A DNA stretch of 64,000 nt from Lachnospiraceae bacterium A4 (GCA_000403215.2 KE159560.1:1-64000), one strand, 5' to 3'; shown: positions 51,376 through 60,394, numbered from the stretch's first letter. Numbers and translations: made by a program. Notes: generated from the sequence alone by a model not told the origin.

Positions 51376-51514
51376 GCACTTAGGGGTGTTATGGAGCACC
51401 GTACCATAAGTGAAAGGATATACAGTTGTAGAAAGCAGAACAGGGATGATATTTGTACTGTTTTCTCAGGAGTTTACGCACTTAGGTATGTTATAGAGAA
51501 CCGTACCACAAGTA
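51376..51514. repeat. Diverged direct repeats with internal dyads
   Basis: Units at 51376-51412 and 51478-51514 share GCACTTAGG, then TGTTAT, GAG, ACCGTACCA and AAGT in order. Each has CACTTA and, in the first, TAAGTG in inverted orientation. A third, more diverged relative is at 52221-52255 inside a small ORF (GATATGGAGAACCGTATCACAA). 51359-51642 otherwise holds no gene. Confidence 0.55.
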
Positions 51515-51642
51515 CGAGATAAATTATGTAGAAGCGCAGAGGATTCATGGAAAAAGTATATTGTATAAAAACTATGCAGTTATAGTATTGAGAAAATGTA
51601 TGAGTAGAATAAAAAACGAAGGAAAAGGGAGGTGGCGTGTAA

Positions 51643-51980
51643 ATGGATGAGAAACTGAGGAATATGACTTCTCTATATATAACAAAAGGGAATCAAATGC
51701 TATTGCTTTTCCGGCAGCATGGCAGTGTTGTGAGCGATACATGGGTTGGGTCTGCGGGAGGCCATTTTGAAGAGAATGAACTAAACGACCCCAAAGCATG
51801 TGTATTGAGAGAACTGAAAGAAGAATTGGGGATAAGTGAACATGCTATTAGGAATCTGGTGCTGCGTTATGTTACTTTGCGGAGAATGAAAGGAGAGATT
51901 CGGCAGAATTACTATTTTTCGCGGAACTGGAGGCGGATGGGAAACGAGTTAATTTTACGATATTGCCGCAATACGAATAA
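51643..51980 (+). pseudogene. NUDIX hydrolase, frameshifted
   Basis: The N-terminal ~92 residues match a NUDIX pyrophosphatase, with the Nudix box GHFEENE, then CVLRELKEELGI. As read, the frame from 51643 runs to 52026 with an atypical Arg/Asn-rich end. Adding one T to the T5 run at 51915-51919 gives YYFFAELEADGKRVNFTILPQYE and a stop at 51978-51980, which fits the family far better. The substrate is not deducible (8-oxo-dGTP-like hydrolase is a guess). The start follows GGGAGGTGGC. Confidence 0.7.
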
Positions 51981-52087
51981 AAACTGGTGCAATACTGAAC
52001 ACATTCTGGATACTGTATCAAAATAGACTGGTTTTGTGTGTATTGAAATTGGTCGGAATACTATGTATTATAGAAGGGGGAGGATTG

Positions 52088-52297
52088 ATGGGTTACTTAA
52101 AAAATGAACAGTCACTTCAGGGCTGCGAAGCATATTTTTATGATTTGGCTGAGGCATTTGCTGAGATAACAGAGACAGCGATTTATCCAACTTTGAATTT
52201 CAGGGGGAATCCACAGTGGGGCGTGTTACAGATATGGAGAACCGTATCACAAATAAATGGCGCAAACCACTTTCGGTTTAAGAAGTGGGCTGATTAG
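52088..52297 (+). CDS. Small hypothetical protein containing a repeat-derived segment
   Basis: A 69-residue product starts at ATG 52088 after GAAGGGGGAGG. No family is recognised. Residues ~45-56 (VLQIWRTVSQIN) are encoded by a diverged copy of the repeat at 51376-51514, so the 3' part may have been created by repeat insertion. It is followed 14 bases later by a GNAT gene. Confidence 0.4.
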   Translation: MGYLKNEQSLQGCEAYFYDLAEAFAEITETAIYPTLNFRGNPQWGVLQIWRTVSQINGANHFRFKKWAD

Positions 52298-52311
52298 GGA
52301 GGTGATCATCT

Positions 52312-53082
52312 GTGTTTAACAATCAAGAAATAATACAGACGGCAATGCGGCAATCTGCATTAGATATTAATGCTAAGGAGACAGATTTTTCAGGCAATTC
52401 TAATGTTGTTGTTAAGTCTGAAATTGGTATTTTGGCCAGAAAATACTATAAGGAACCAATTGCATGCAATCTTGTATCTTATGGAAACAATATCGTTGCT
52501 TCTGTAAAAGACGAATTTAGGGAAATTGTTGAAGAGTACATAAATAGATTTGAATTCTATCAATGCTTTGAAACACCCAATATGCATTGGCTTGATGAAC
52601 GAATGAGCAAAGCGGGACAGAAAGTCTGTTTTATGGCGGAGTACTTTCTGCCGGATATGAACAAGATTACTAGATTGTCTTGCAATTATAAAATAAGAGT
52701 GATGAAACCAACGGATTTTACAAAATTATATATACCGGAATGGAGTAATGCATTGTGTGAAAAGCGAAAGGAATTGGATATTCTGGGGGTCGGCGCCTAT
52801 GATAATGATACATTGATTGGATTAGCTGCCTGTTCTGCCGACTGCGATAGTATGTGGCAAATAGGCGTTGATGTATTGCCGGAATATCGCAGAAAGGGTA
52901 TAGCATCTGCACTGACAAGTAATCTGGCAATGGAGATACTTCAAAGAGATAAGGTACCATTTTATTGTTGTGCATGGTCAAATTTAAGATCCTCAAGAAA
53001 TGCCATAAAAAGTGGATTTGTTCCTTCATGGATCGAGATGACGGTGAAACCCAAGGAAGTAATTGATGAAATGAATCAGTAG
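52312..53082 (+). CDS. GNAT family N-acetyltransferase
   Basis: The 256-residue protein has an N-terminal domain of about 130 residues without recognised motif and a C-terminal GNAT fold. IGVDVLPEYRRKGIASALTSNLAMEIL is motif A with the acetyl-CoA binding R/Q-x-x-G-x-A pattern, and VPFYCCAWSNLRSSRNAIKSGF is motif B. The start is GTG 52312, behind GGGAGGTGATC. The acceptor is unknown. The two-domain layout is seen in several Firmicutes GNATs of unknown role. Confidence 0.85.
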   Translation: MFNNQEIIQTAMRQSALDINAKETDFSGNSNVVVKSEIGILARKYYKEPIACNLVSYGNNIVASVKDEFREIVEEYINRFEFYQCFETPNMHWLDERMSKAGQKVCFMAEYFLPDMNKITRLSCNYKIRVMKPTDFTKLYIPEWSNALCEKRKELDILGVGAYDNDTLIGLAACSADCDSMWQIGVDVLPEYRRKGIASALTSNLAMEILQRDKVPFYCCAWSNLRSSRNAIKSGFVPSWIEMTVKPKEVIDEMNQ

Positions 53083-53151
53083 ATGTGTAATATCTTGTGA
53101 GTATATGAAGAAAAGTAATTCGGGTTAAATTTCCTTTTGCGTGGAGGATTT

Positions 53152-54108
53152 ATGAGAATAAATAAAATTTTGTGGTTAATACCAATAGTTTTTTTATCAA
53201 TATCTTGCAATATATCCCAAAGTACTGAAAACGCTATAGAGGAAAACTTTTCAGATGAGAATGTTATAGATGAGAATGCGACTCAAGTCGAAATATTATA
53301 TGAGGAAGATTTTGAAAAACGGTTGAAAAGGGTAGTTCAAGAGAAAACAGAACAACCTATTTTTGCACTTTATGACGTCATTGGCTTGAAGGAAGAAGAT
53401 TCTTATGCATATGTATTTACTGGTGAGATGGTAGAGGAGTCTGGAGATACTATGTTTCAAGGTGCATTATGGTATGCGAATAGACAAGATAGTATTTTAT
53501 TAATGGATAAGATTGAAACATTCGCGTTTGAACCAGTAATGATCGAAGAGAATAATCATCTGCTGTTAAATATCAGCTCCAATTTACAAGAATCAGCCAA
53601 ATCTTATATTTGGGCAGTAATTGATCATAAACCTCAATTGGTTCTTGAGACTTTCGACTCATGTTTTATTGATAATGGATTATTGGCATCAGTCAAGTCT
53701 TTCATCAGTAATAGTGCAGGGGGCAGGATATGGCAGAGGTATTATTTATATTGGGATTATAATAAACAGAGTTACCAAAACTATGATATAAAGGAAATAA
53801 CAGAAGAAGAATTTCTTTCATATGAGAATGCACAGACTGTCAGAGATGAGGTAGAAGCTGCCATAAAAGAAGATAGTAAACAAAGTTTACATAGCGTTGA
53901 TTTGAATGTTGGAAGTCATTTTGACTATAGTTATTTCAAATGTGATAATGGAATCATATATGTAAATTACGTTATAACTACTGATTCAGACATTTTATAC
54001 TATTATTCTATATTTATGGAACGGAATGGGAGCGTTGTTTTGGAGGAACGGCAGTATTATGATGTGTATGAAAAGGGGTATGTAGTTGAATATGAAACAG
54101 GAAGATAG
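53152..54108 (+). CDS. Putative lipoprotein of unknown function
   Basis: The product (318 residues from ATG 53152, RBS GTGGAGGA) begins with a signal peptide and lipobox ending SISC (Cys about residue 19). An acidic Asn/Glu-rich linker and a beta-rich domain follow without recognised motif. It should be anchored outside the membrane. The gene is A/T-rich. Its end overlaps the ADP-ribosylglycohydrolase start. Confidence 0.65.
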   Translation: MRINKILWLIPIVFLSISCNISQSTENAIEENFSDENVIDENATQVEILYEEDFEKRLKRVVQEKTEQPIFALYDVIGLKEEDSYAYVFTGEMVEESGDTMFQGALWYANRQDSILLMDKIETFAFEPVMIEENNHLLLNISSNLQESAKSYIWAVIDHKPQLVLETFDSCFIDNGLLASVKSFISNSAGGRIWQRYYLYWDYNKQSYQNYDIKEITEEEFLSYENAQTVRDEVEAAIKEDSKQSLHSVDLNVGSHFDYSYFKCDNGIIYVNYVITTDSDILYYYSIFMERNGSVVLEERQYYDVYEKGYVVEYETGR

Positions 54109-55000
54109 AATAAGGTATGCAAAACGCGCGTTAGACGGGATTGCGTTGGGAGACTGTTTTGGTCAGACCTTTTTTGTGCCGGAGGAAATCGCCTGCCAAC
54201 GGATTCAGGACAGGGAAATATTGAAATCGCCGTGGCATTTTACAGACGACACCGTGATGGCAATAGGGATTTACCGTATCTTAGAGCAGTATGGAGAGAT
54301 AAATCAGGACGAGCTGGCAAAGGTATTTGCTGCAAATTACGAATTAGACTGGCATCGGGGATATGGAGGTACAGCACATACGATTTTGCGCAATATCGCA
54401 GAAGGAAAAGATTGGCAGAAGGCTGCATCAGAAGTGTTTGACGGAATGGGGTCTATGGGAAATGGCGGAGCGATGCGCGCTGCACCGATAGGTGCTTATT
54501 TTGCAGATGATTTGGATAAAGTGCTATATAATGCGAGGGCATCTGCTGAGGTCACACATACACATATTGAGGGAATCGCGGGTGCAATGGCAGTTGCCGC
54601 AGCGTCTGCTTTGTTTCTGAACAAAAAGCTGGGACGTTATCTAGGAGAGGGCATTGATTTTCTGCGAGATATCGCTGATACATTGCCAGAAAGCGATACC
54701 AAATATAAAATATTATCAGCGGTTTCGATTCCCAAAGAAAGCAGTATAGAGTTTGCCGTTTCTGTTCTTGGAAATGGCATCAGGCTGACTGCGCAGGATA
54801 CGGTTCCATTCTGCCTTTGGTGTGCGGTATATTTTTATGCGTCGATGGAGGAAGCCTTGTGGACAGCAGTCTCCGCTTTGGGGGACAGGGATACAATCTG
54901 CGCCATCGTCGGTGGAATGGTTTCTCTTGTTGCAGATGAGCTTCCACAGCAATGGTTCCGCTATATGGAGGCGCCAGAGAAGTCTGTATTTTTTAAATAG
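54092..55000 (+). CDS. ADP-ribosylglycohydrolase family protein
   Basis: This protein of about 302 residues is of the DraG/ARH family, which removes ADP-ribose from proteins or nucleic acids using two Mg2+ ions. Metal-binding motifs are GIALGDCFGQ, HFTDDTVMA near residue 50, GSMGNGGAMRAAPIGAYF, VTHTHIEGIAGA and LGDRDTICAIVGGM near the end. All expected acids are present. The ATG at 54092 is chosen with AAAGGGG 11 bases upstream. In an accessory island such proteins may counter ADP-ribosylating toxins; its real target is unknown. Confidence 0.9.
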   Translation: MKQEDRIRYAKRALDGIALGDCFGQTFFVPEEIACQRIQDREILKSPWHFTDDTVMAIGIYRILEQYGEINQDELAKVFAANYELDWHRGYGGTAHTILRNIAEGKDWQKAASEVFDGMGSMGNGGAMRAAPIGAYFADDLDKVLYNARASAEVTHTHIEGIAGAMAVAAASALFLNKKLGRYLGEGIDFLRDIADTLPESDTKYKILSAVSIPKESSIEFAVSVLGNGIRLTAQDTVPFCLWCAVYFYASMEEALWTAVSALGDRDTICAIVGGMVSLVADELPQQWFRYMEAPEKSVFFK

Positions 55001-55050
55001 TAAGATTGATAGATTAGCAATCCACATTTAGAAAGGAGCGAGGAAAATAA

Positions 55051-55074
55051 ATGAATCCAAATGAAATAACATTA
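55051..55074 (+). pseudogene. DUF4253 gene, 5' fragment (8 codons)
   Basis: ATG 55051 follows AAAGGAGCGAGG. Eight codons (MNPNEITL) precede the insertion sequence. Joined to 56692 they read MNPNEITLEQANSITQS in frame. The last eight bases, TAACATTA (55067-55074), are duplicated at 56684-56691. Confidence 0.85.
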
Positions 55075-56683
55075 CTTGTGAGTTAAAAGTTTGTACCACT
55101 AAGAAGCCAGAAAATCCCAGTGTTTTTCTGACTCTTCCTGTAGCTCATGAATTATCTGTGTTATGTATGATTTAGGCTTTTGCTCCAAAAGGCGGAAAAA
55201 ATGTTTCCGGAAATAGTGCATAAGGGCTGCTTCGGAAACCCTTCCTTTGGATGGTGTCCTTTGGTAACGGATCTGACTGGAACAAACCTTTCCAATAAAA
55301 CGGATGGAAAGGGTCTGTAGTATCCCCATTGCGATGCAGGACAGTTCCATATGCACTTCAATGGCACGTACCGTTTTCAGTATTTTTTTACGTGATCTTT
55401 CATCCTCCACACGCTCTAAGGGTGTGGGTTCCCCTTTCTTTTGGTAGTAGCTTAGTTTCGGCATGTGCTTTGACCAAAAGTGATAACAGAATGCGCCTGT
55501 CTGCTGTTTCAGTTCACGAAATGTGCATTCGATCCGGAAACGGTAGCTGTAAAGCCGGATAATGGATAGCGGATCAAGTGCCAGACTGGTGCTTGCCAGA
55601 ATGCTCTGGATGCCATCCATTTCTACCAGTACAAACCGCAGTTCCTGGTACAGCTTCTGCCCCCAAAGAAGATCTATGCTGTAATAGCGTATCGTTTTCT
55701 TTTTGCCATAGAGTTCGGTTTCCGTTTCCATGAACTGTTCCTTATGGGAGGCGAACAGTCCTTTCAGGTGAACGGCATCCCCCTTTTTGGGCGGCCTGCC
55801 CCTGCCAGGTTTTCGGGGACCAGGCTTTTGGAACGCGGTACAGGACTTTTTGGCTTTGGTGACGATTTCCATGTGTACTTTCCCGCTGTTGTTTAATTCC
55901 CTGAGTTTTTCAAGGGCTGGCACAGTAAGGAAATACCTGTCCAGCAGGAGCAGGGAGTCTCCAAAAGTGAGGGCGGCATGATAAGAATCCTCCACCATCT
56001 GTACCACATGAGAGGCAGTTGAAACAGATGCGCCTTTCCATTCCCTGGCAGCCTGGAGCCCGTCATGGAGCCGGATGCTTAAGGGGATGCACGCCCAGCT
56101 GCGGAAGTTCCCGGCCAGTATGCCAAGCCCGCCGAACATATGCCCATGCATGTATTCTGGTTTTGCAGAATTCTCGGATTCCTGGAATAGCTTCTTCACC
56201 CCCGGCATACGGCGTCCTTCTTTTGACTGCTTTACCCCGTCACCAACAAGGACATGGAAGTTCCCTTCCTTGTAAAGGGGCGCATACAGTCTGACAGCAG
56301 AGAACCAGCGTTTTCGGATATCCTCTAATGACCATGAGGATGCCCTGAAAAAGTGAAGCATGGAATCATAGCAGCCCGGGGCAAGGGCAAGGTCACGAAG
56401 TATGGAAGTGACACCAAGCTTATCCGAACGGAGCATAAGCCCTGTGATGATGATCACAAACCAACGGAAAGCAGCTTTACGGGAAAAACAGGATTCAAAA
56501 TGGCATAAAATCTTTTCAATAATATTTAACATAGTCGTATGGTCATCCGCCAGCAAGTATGATAAACTCATATTTGAAATAACTCTTCTGGTGGATTTAT
56601 CCTTTTTTATTTTGGCAACTTATAGGATACCATAAAACCATATGGAAGGGTTATTTTTTTATTGATAACTTACAACTCACCAG
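55075..56683 (-). mobile_element. IS4-type insertion sequence, 1609 bp
   Basis: Flanked by the 8-bp direct repeat TAACATTA. The terminal inverted repeats are CTTGTGAGTTAAAAGTT (from 55075) and, on the complement of the right end, CTGGTGAGTTGTAAGTT (14 of 17 identical). It carries one transposase gene on the minus strand and splits a DUF4253 gene after codon 8. Removal of the element plus one repeat copy restores the frame. Confidence 0.92.
55099..56571 (-). CDS. IS4-family DDE transposase
   Basis: This 490-residue transposase has the first catalytic Asp in LVGDGVKQSK, the second in LLLLDRYFLT and the Glu in the IS4 signature YSYRFRIECTFRELKQQTG (Y-2-R-3-E-6-K). GPRKPGRGRPPKKGD forms a basic loop. 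No frameshift is seen, so it may be active. The start codon at 56571 lacks a strong RBS. Confidence 0.9.
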   Translation of the reverse strand: MSLSYLLADDHTTMLNIIEKILCHFESCFSRKAAFRWFVIIITGLMLRSDKLGVTSILRDLALAPGCYDSMLHFFRASSWSLEDIRKRWFSAVRLYAPLYKEGNFHVLVGDGVKQSKEGRRMPGVKKLFQESENSAKPEYMHGHMFGGLGILAGNFRSWACIPLSIRLHDGLQAAREWKGASVSTASHVVQMVEDSYHAALTFGDSLLLLDRYFLTVPALEKLRELNNSGKVHMEIVTKAKKSCTAFQKPGPRKPGRGRPPKKGDAVHLKGLFASHKEQFMETETELYGKKKTIRYYSIDLLWGQKLYQELRFVLVEMDGIQSILASTSLALDPLSIIRLYSYRFRIECTFRELKQQTGAFCYHFWSKHMPKLSYYQKKGEPTPLERVEDERSRKKILKTVRAIEVHMELSCIAMGILQTLSIRFIGKVCSSQIRYQRTPSKGRVSEAALMHYFRKHFFRLLEQKPKSYITQIIHELQEESEKHWDFLAS

Positions 56684-56691
56684 TAACATTA

Positions 56692-57426
56692 GAACAGGCA
56701 AATTCAATAACCCAGAGTATTGTCACGAAATTAGGGTATCCATACCAGATTTTTTCGACGGCAGCGAGTTATCAGGAGGTGATGAATGCCTATGAGCGCG
56801 CGATGCAGCAGGGACGACAGGAAGGCTTTACCCCAATATTAGTTCCGTCAGATGATGTGCTGGAGGAATATCTGGGGATATTGAAGGACGATGGATATAT
56901 ACTGGAGGATACCTTAAAGACAGAACTGGAGTCCGGTGAGGAACTGTTGCAAAAATATTATGAATCGTACACAGAGGATATGACTGATCTGGAGGAATTT
57001 ACGGGTGTGTTTGATGATAAACCAACAGTCATTGACAGGATATCAGCTTTTCAGAGATATAACTATGATCGGCATACAGAAACTATCATCGAGACGATAC
57101 TGTTCAAGGTTCCAACGACAAAACCGTGGGAGTTGGTGGCATATGTGCCATTTGGGGGGTGGAATGAGTGTCCCTGCGTGGAAGAAATGATGGCAATTTG
57201 TAAATACTGGTTTGAAAAACATGGTGCAGTGCCTGTGACAATTACGCATGATGTGATGGAAATGCGGCTTCCGGCGCCGGTTGCAAAGCAGGATTCACTA
57301 CAGGCTGCCAAAGAGCATTTTGCGTTTACGCCTGACAGAGTGTACCAGTGTACACAAACAGGGACATTAGCTGAAGTGGCAGCATGTATCGCGGTATCTG
57401 ATATCTGGTTTTTCTGGTGGGATTAG
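56692..57426 (+). pseudogene. DUF4253 protein gene, 3' fragment
   Basis: The remaining 244 codons encode almost the full protein (native 252 residues). Its C-terminal half (VPTTKPWELVAYVPFGGWNECP, CKYWFEKHGAVPVTITHDVMEM, DRVYQCTQTGTLAEVAACIAVSDIWFFWWD) matches the DUF4253 domain. An open frame from TTG 56662 starts within the insertion sequence and might allow expression. The function of DUF4253 is unknown; it is often found near immunity-type proteins. Confidence 0.85.
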
Positions 57427-57499
57427 AGAGAAGCTGCTTTTCTGGATAGAAAAATAACGATGGCGGCATGTGAGGCTTTGAGGAAAGAGAGGAGAAGAA

Positions 57500-57955
57500 A
57501 TGAAACTTGCAGAGGCATTGCAGGAAAGGGCGGACTTGAATCGCAAGATTGAGCAGTTAAAGAGCCGTCTAAACAATAATGTGTTAGTACAGGAGGGGGA
57601 ACAGACTGCGGAATCTCCCGAACAATTGAAACAGGAATTAGATTCTTCTTTGGAGCGTTTGGCTTATTTGCTTGCGCAGATCAACAGAACGAACTGTGAG
57701 ACGAGCGTAGACGGACAGACATTGACGGAGCTTATCGCTGTAAAAGATATGCTCTCGTTAAAAATTCACGTTTACAAGGATATTGTCTATACTGCAAGCC
57801 AAACCTCTTATCGGGCTAGAAACACAGAGATTAAGATCAAGTCTGCAATCTCAGTTTCCGATTGGCAGACAGAGATTGATAAAATGGCGAAGGAACTGCG
57901 GCTTGTAGATAACAAATTGCAGGAGACGAACTGGAACACAGATTTGATCGAATAA
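57500..57955 (+). CDS. DIP1984 family protein (septicolysin-like)
   Basis: This 151-residue all-helical protein has the family start MKLAEALQERADLNRKIEQLKSRL and the conserved LTELIAVKDMLSLKIHVYKD region. Two long coiled-coil helices are likely. DIP1984 members are associated with RtcB RNA ligase genes. Here the stop is 3 bases before a tRNA-like sequence and 222 bases before rtcB. The biochemical role is not established; an RNA-repair accessory function is inferred from context. The RBS is GAGGAGAAG. Confidence 0.9.
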   Translation: MKLAEALQERADLNRKIEQLKSRLNNNVLVQEGEQTAESPEQLKQELDSSLERLAYLLAQINRTNCETSVDGQTLTELIAVKDMLSLKIHVYKDIVYTASQTSYRARNTEIKIKSAISVSDWQTEIDKMAKELRLVDNKLQETNWNTDLIE

Positions 57956-57958
57956 AAA

Positions 57959-58060
57959 GATTGATAGCAGCGTCAGGGTGAATGCCACGCGGCGACAGCG
58001 CAAGTCGCACTTGGGTCACACATAAGAGCAGGTGTGGGGTTCGATTCCCCAAGAATCGTT
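57959..58060 (+). ncRNA. tRNA-like RNA between DIP1984 and rtcB genes
   Basis: A perfect anticodon-like arm GCGAC-AGCGCAA-GTCGC (57992-58008) has a 7-base loop with G instead of the universal U33. A perfect T arm TGGGG-TTCGATT-CCCCA lies at 58035-58051. The anticodon-position triplet would be CGC. The acceptor is rudimentary (GATT 57959-57962 with AATC 58054-58057), the D arm is degenerate (GCA/TGC) and about 26 bases separate the two arms. It is not a decoding tRNA but clearly tRNA-derived. Its place in an RNA-repair cassette suggests a substrate, sensor or regulator of RtcB. Confidence 0.7.
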
Positions 58061-58177
58061 ATGCTCCGATTGTGCACAGACGTATCGTAATTGAGCATTG
58101 TTATTACCAGACATTGACTGAAGCTGCGAGGGTGGGAATGGGGAATATAGAGCAGATTGCATAAATCAAGGAGTTTT

Positions 58178-59677
58178 ATGTTACATATATTAAAATGGAA
58201 AGACAGAAAGAATGAAATACTCTGTTATCTGCCAGCGGACGCTGTACCAGATAAAAATGCCGTGGCAGAATTACATCAAATGATAGCATTGGAGGAGACA
58301 TTGGAAAGACTGACAGGTGTGTCAGGTTATTTTCAGGGAGACGAGCCTCAAATCAAAAAGATGGTTCTGACACCCGACTTTCACAAGGGTGCAGGGATTC
58401 CAATCGGAACCGTAATGATGACAAAGGGGTTTGTGGTTCCGCAGGCGATGGGAAATGATATCAACTGCGGTATGCGGTTTTATACGACGGATTTGTCGGA
58501 AGAAAGTATTCGGCAAAAACTTCCTGAATTAGCCAAAAAGCTTCGTCACATCTTTTTTGAGGGCGGCAGACAGATTCCGATGACGGGGAGACAGCGGGAA
58601 GCGCTGTTTCGCTATGGGCTTGAGGGATTGCTGGAGACGTATCATGACAGTGGTATGCGTGGGCTGTGGCGCTATTATCAGCCAGAGGTTCAGGAGAAAT
58701 GGCTGAGCCGGACTGTATTTCGCGGCAGCATTCAAACGGCAGCCACAGAAGGCTTGGAGGATTTCATAGGCAGCTATGGACAGTTGACCTATGATGACCA
58801 GATCGGGACGATTGGCGGCGGAAATCATTTTCTGGAGGTACAGCGGATTGTTGAGATTTATGACGGTCAGACTGCGAATGCATGGAATCTGAAAAAAGGC
58901 GCTGTGGCGGTCATGCTGCACACGGGTTCGCTGACAATCGGGCATCACAGTGGCCTTTTGAACCGTAAGATTTGTCAAGAGATTTATCCTGTTGGGCTGA
59001 TGCAGCCAGAGAACAAGATTTATCCGATTCCAGAAGCGTATGAAAAGCAGAATGCATGGAACCGGTTTTGGTCCGCGTCCGGCAATGCTGCGAATTTTGG
59101 CTTTGCTAACCGTCTGTTTCTCGGCTTTATGATTCAGGAGGTTTTTACACAGGTGCTGGGCGCGTGTGATTTGGCGCTGCTTTATGATGCGCCGCACAAT
59201 TATATCTGGAAACAGCAGATTGACGGCGAGGATTATTATATTCATCGAAAGGGGGCCTGCTGTGCCCGCGGCTGCGAGGAGATGGCAGGGACAGCGTTTG
59301 CCTATTATGGTGAACCTGTGATGATTCCGGGGTCGATGGGCAGCTCTAGTTATCTGCTGCGCGGACTGGGAAAACGCGATGCGCTTTGCAGTGCAAGCCA
59401 CGGCGCCGGACGGCAAAAATCCCGCGGCGATGCCATCAAAGGAAACGATGAGGCATTTCGCCAGTTTATGAAAAATTTCCATGTGATTACGCCGATTGAC
59501 CCGAATCGTATAGACTTGAAGGGCAGAGCTGATATTCTGAAAAAGTGGGAGGAGTCTGTTCGGGCAGAGGCGCCGTATGCCTATAAAGATATTCATGAAG
59601 TGATTGCGGTGCACACAGCACATAATCTGGCGGCGCCCGTCGCGCGGATGGAACCGATCTTTACAGTGAAGAGTTAA
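58178..59677 (+). CDS. rtcB: RtcB-family RNA ligase
   Basis: RtcB joins 2',3'-cyclic phosphate (or 3'-phosphate) and 5'-hydroxyl RNA ends using GTP and Mn2+. The 499-residue protein has the metal and guanylylation motifs HKGAGIPIGTVM, GNDINCGMRF (metal-ligand Cys), GGGNHFLEVQ, LHTGSLTIGHH, YIHRKGACCARG, IPGSMGSSSYLL and SASHGAGRQKSR, with the His of the last block the expected GMP acceptor. Slight deviations (HRKGACCARG, HTGSLTIG) suggest a divergent RtcB subgroup. The ATG follows AAGGAG. No archease gene is adjacent. Confidence 0.93.
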   Translation: MLHILKWKDRKNEILCYLPADAVPDKNAVAELHQMIALEETLERLTGVSGYFQGDEPQIKKMVLTPDFHKGAGIPIGTVMMTKGFVVPQAMGNDINCGMRFYTTDLSEESIRQKLPELAKKLRHIFFEGGRQIPMTGRQREALFRYGLEGLLETYHDSGMRGLWRYYQPEVQEKWLSRTVFRGSIQTAATEGLEDFIGSYGQLTYDDQIGTIGGGNHFLEVQRIVEIYDGQTANAWNLKKGAVAVMLHTGSLTIGHHSGLLNRKICQEIYPVGLMQPENKIYPIPEAYEKQNAWNRFWSASGNAANFGFANRLFLGFMIQEVFTQVLGACDLALLYDAPHNYIWKQQIDGEDYYIHRKGACCARGCEEMAGTAFAYYGEPVMIPGSMGSSSYLLRGLGKRDALCSASHGAGRQKSRGDAIKGNDEAFRQFMKNFHVITPIDPNRIDLKGRADILKKWEESVRAEAPYAYKDIHEVIAVHTAHNLAAPVARMEPIFTVKS

Positions 59678-59727
59678 TAAGGAACGCCAGCGATAGACTG
59701 AAACAGAAAGAATGGAGTAAACAGTGT

Positions 59728-60375
59728 ATGAAGTATTTCATTAAAAATGAACAGGATTTGGATGTACTCTTGGCGGAGAGATGTGTACAGAAGCAGGAAA
59801 TAGACAGTGCGTGGGTGTGGGAAAGTGAGCGCGGACATGAGGAACATTTTGGCTGTGATGCAATCGTATTAAATGCCAAGGGGAAATGGTTTGATCAGAA
59901 GATTGTTACAAGATTAAATATTTTTGAAGGAAGTGTGGTTCAATGTATCCCAGTTACAAAAATACAGCCAGAGGACCAGCAAAAAGTTAAAAATACCAAT
60001 TTGTATATTCAGGAGAATTTTGATCATATTTATCAGACAATGCTGGAGAGACTGCTGCCAAGCATCATAGAGTGGGGCGTGCGCGATGAGGATACAGACG
60101 AGCTGATTACGACAATTGAACAATTTCATAAGACGCGTTGGTCCCGCGAAATCGCAGGAATGGAAGCGGAAAGTATCAGGTGTATTCAATTGAACTGTAA
60201 GTACCAAAAAGATGACATGGTGGTATACTCTTTGATTTTTAATGCCGGCTATGTCGATGATGGCTTTGAGGTGGTATTCTGGAAAGACCGTGTTCTCTTT
60301 TTTTTAGATGGAAATACAGAAGAACAAATATTTGACTTTGTAAACTATGTTGACTGGCCGGATTGTCTTGAATAA
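59728..60375 (+). CDS. Hypothetical protein downstream of rtcB
   Basis: This 215-residue soluble protein has no motif I recognise. It is rich in Trp, Asp and Glu, with a beta-rich start (MKYFIKNEQDLDVLLAERC) and an end SLIFNAGYVDDGFEVVFWKDRVLFFLDG that recalls DUF-type proteins of immunity/antitoxin neighbourhoods. It lies 50 bases after rtcB, RBS uncertain, and 19 bases before the next gene, so all three may be one transcript. Confidence 0.65.
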   Translation: MKYFIKNEQDLDVLLAERCVQKQEIDSAWVWESERGHEEHFGCDAIVLNAKGKWFDQKIVTRLNIFEGSVVQCIPVTKIQPEDQQKVKNTNLYIQENFDHIYQTMLERLLPSIIEWGVRDEDTDELITTIEQFHKTRWSREIAGMEAESIRCIQLNCKYQKDDMVVYSLIFNAGYVDDGFEVVFWKDRVLFFLDGNTEEQIFDFVNYVDWPDCLE

Positions 60376-60394
60376 TATCCATGGAGGTGTATTG

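Noticed and set aside
58069-58074. Fifth copy of the TGCACA repeat motif
   Set aside because: Only a six-base match, without the GGGYGYCC part.
57982-58164. 60-codon frame between the DIP1984 and rtcB genes
   Set aside because: It covers the tRNA-like arms and has no RBS; the RNA structure explains the conservation-like pattern better.
58529-59623. 364-codon frame antisense to rtcB
   Set aside because: Complete overlap with a clear RtcB gene; composition typical of a shadow frame.
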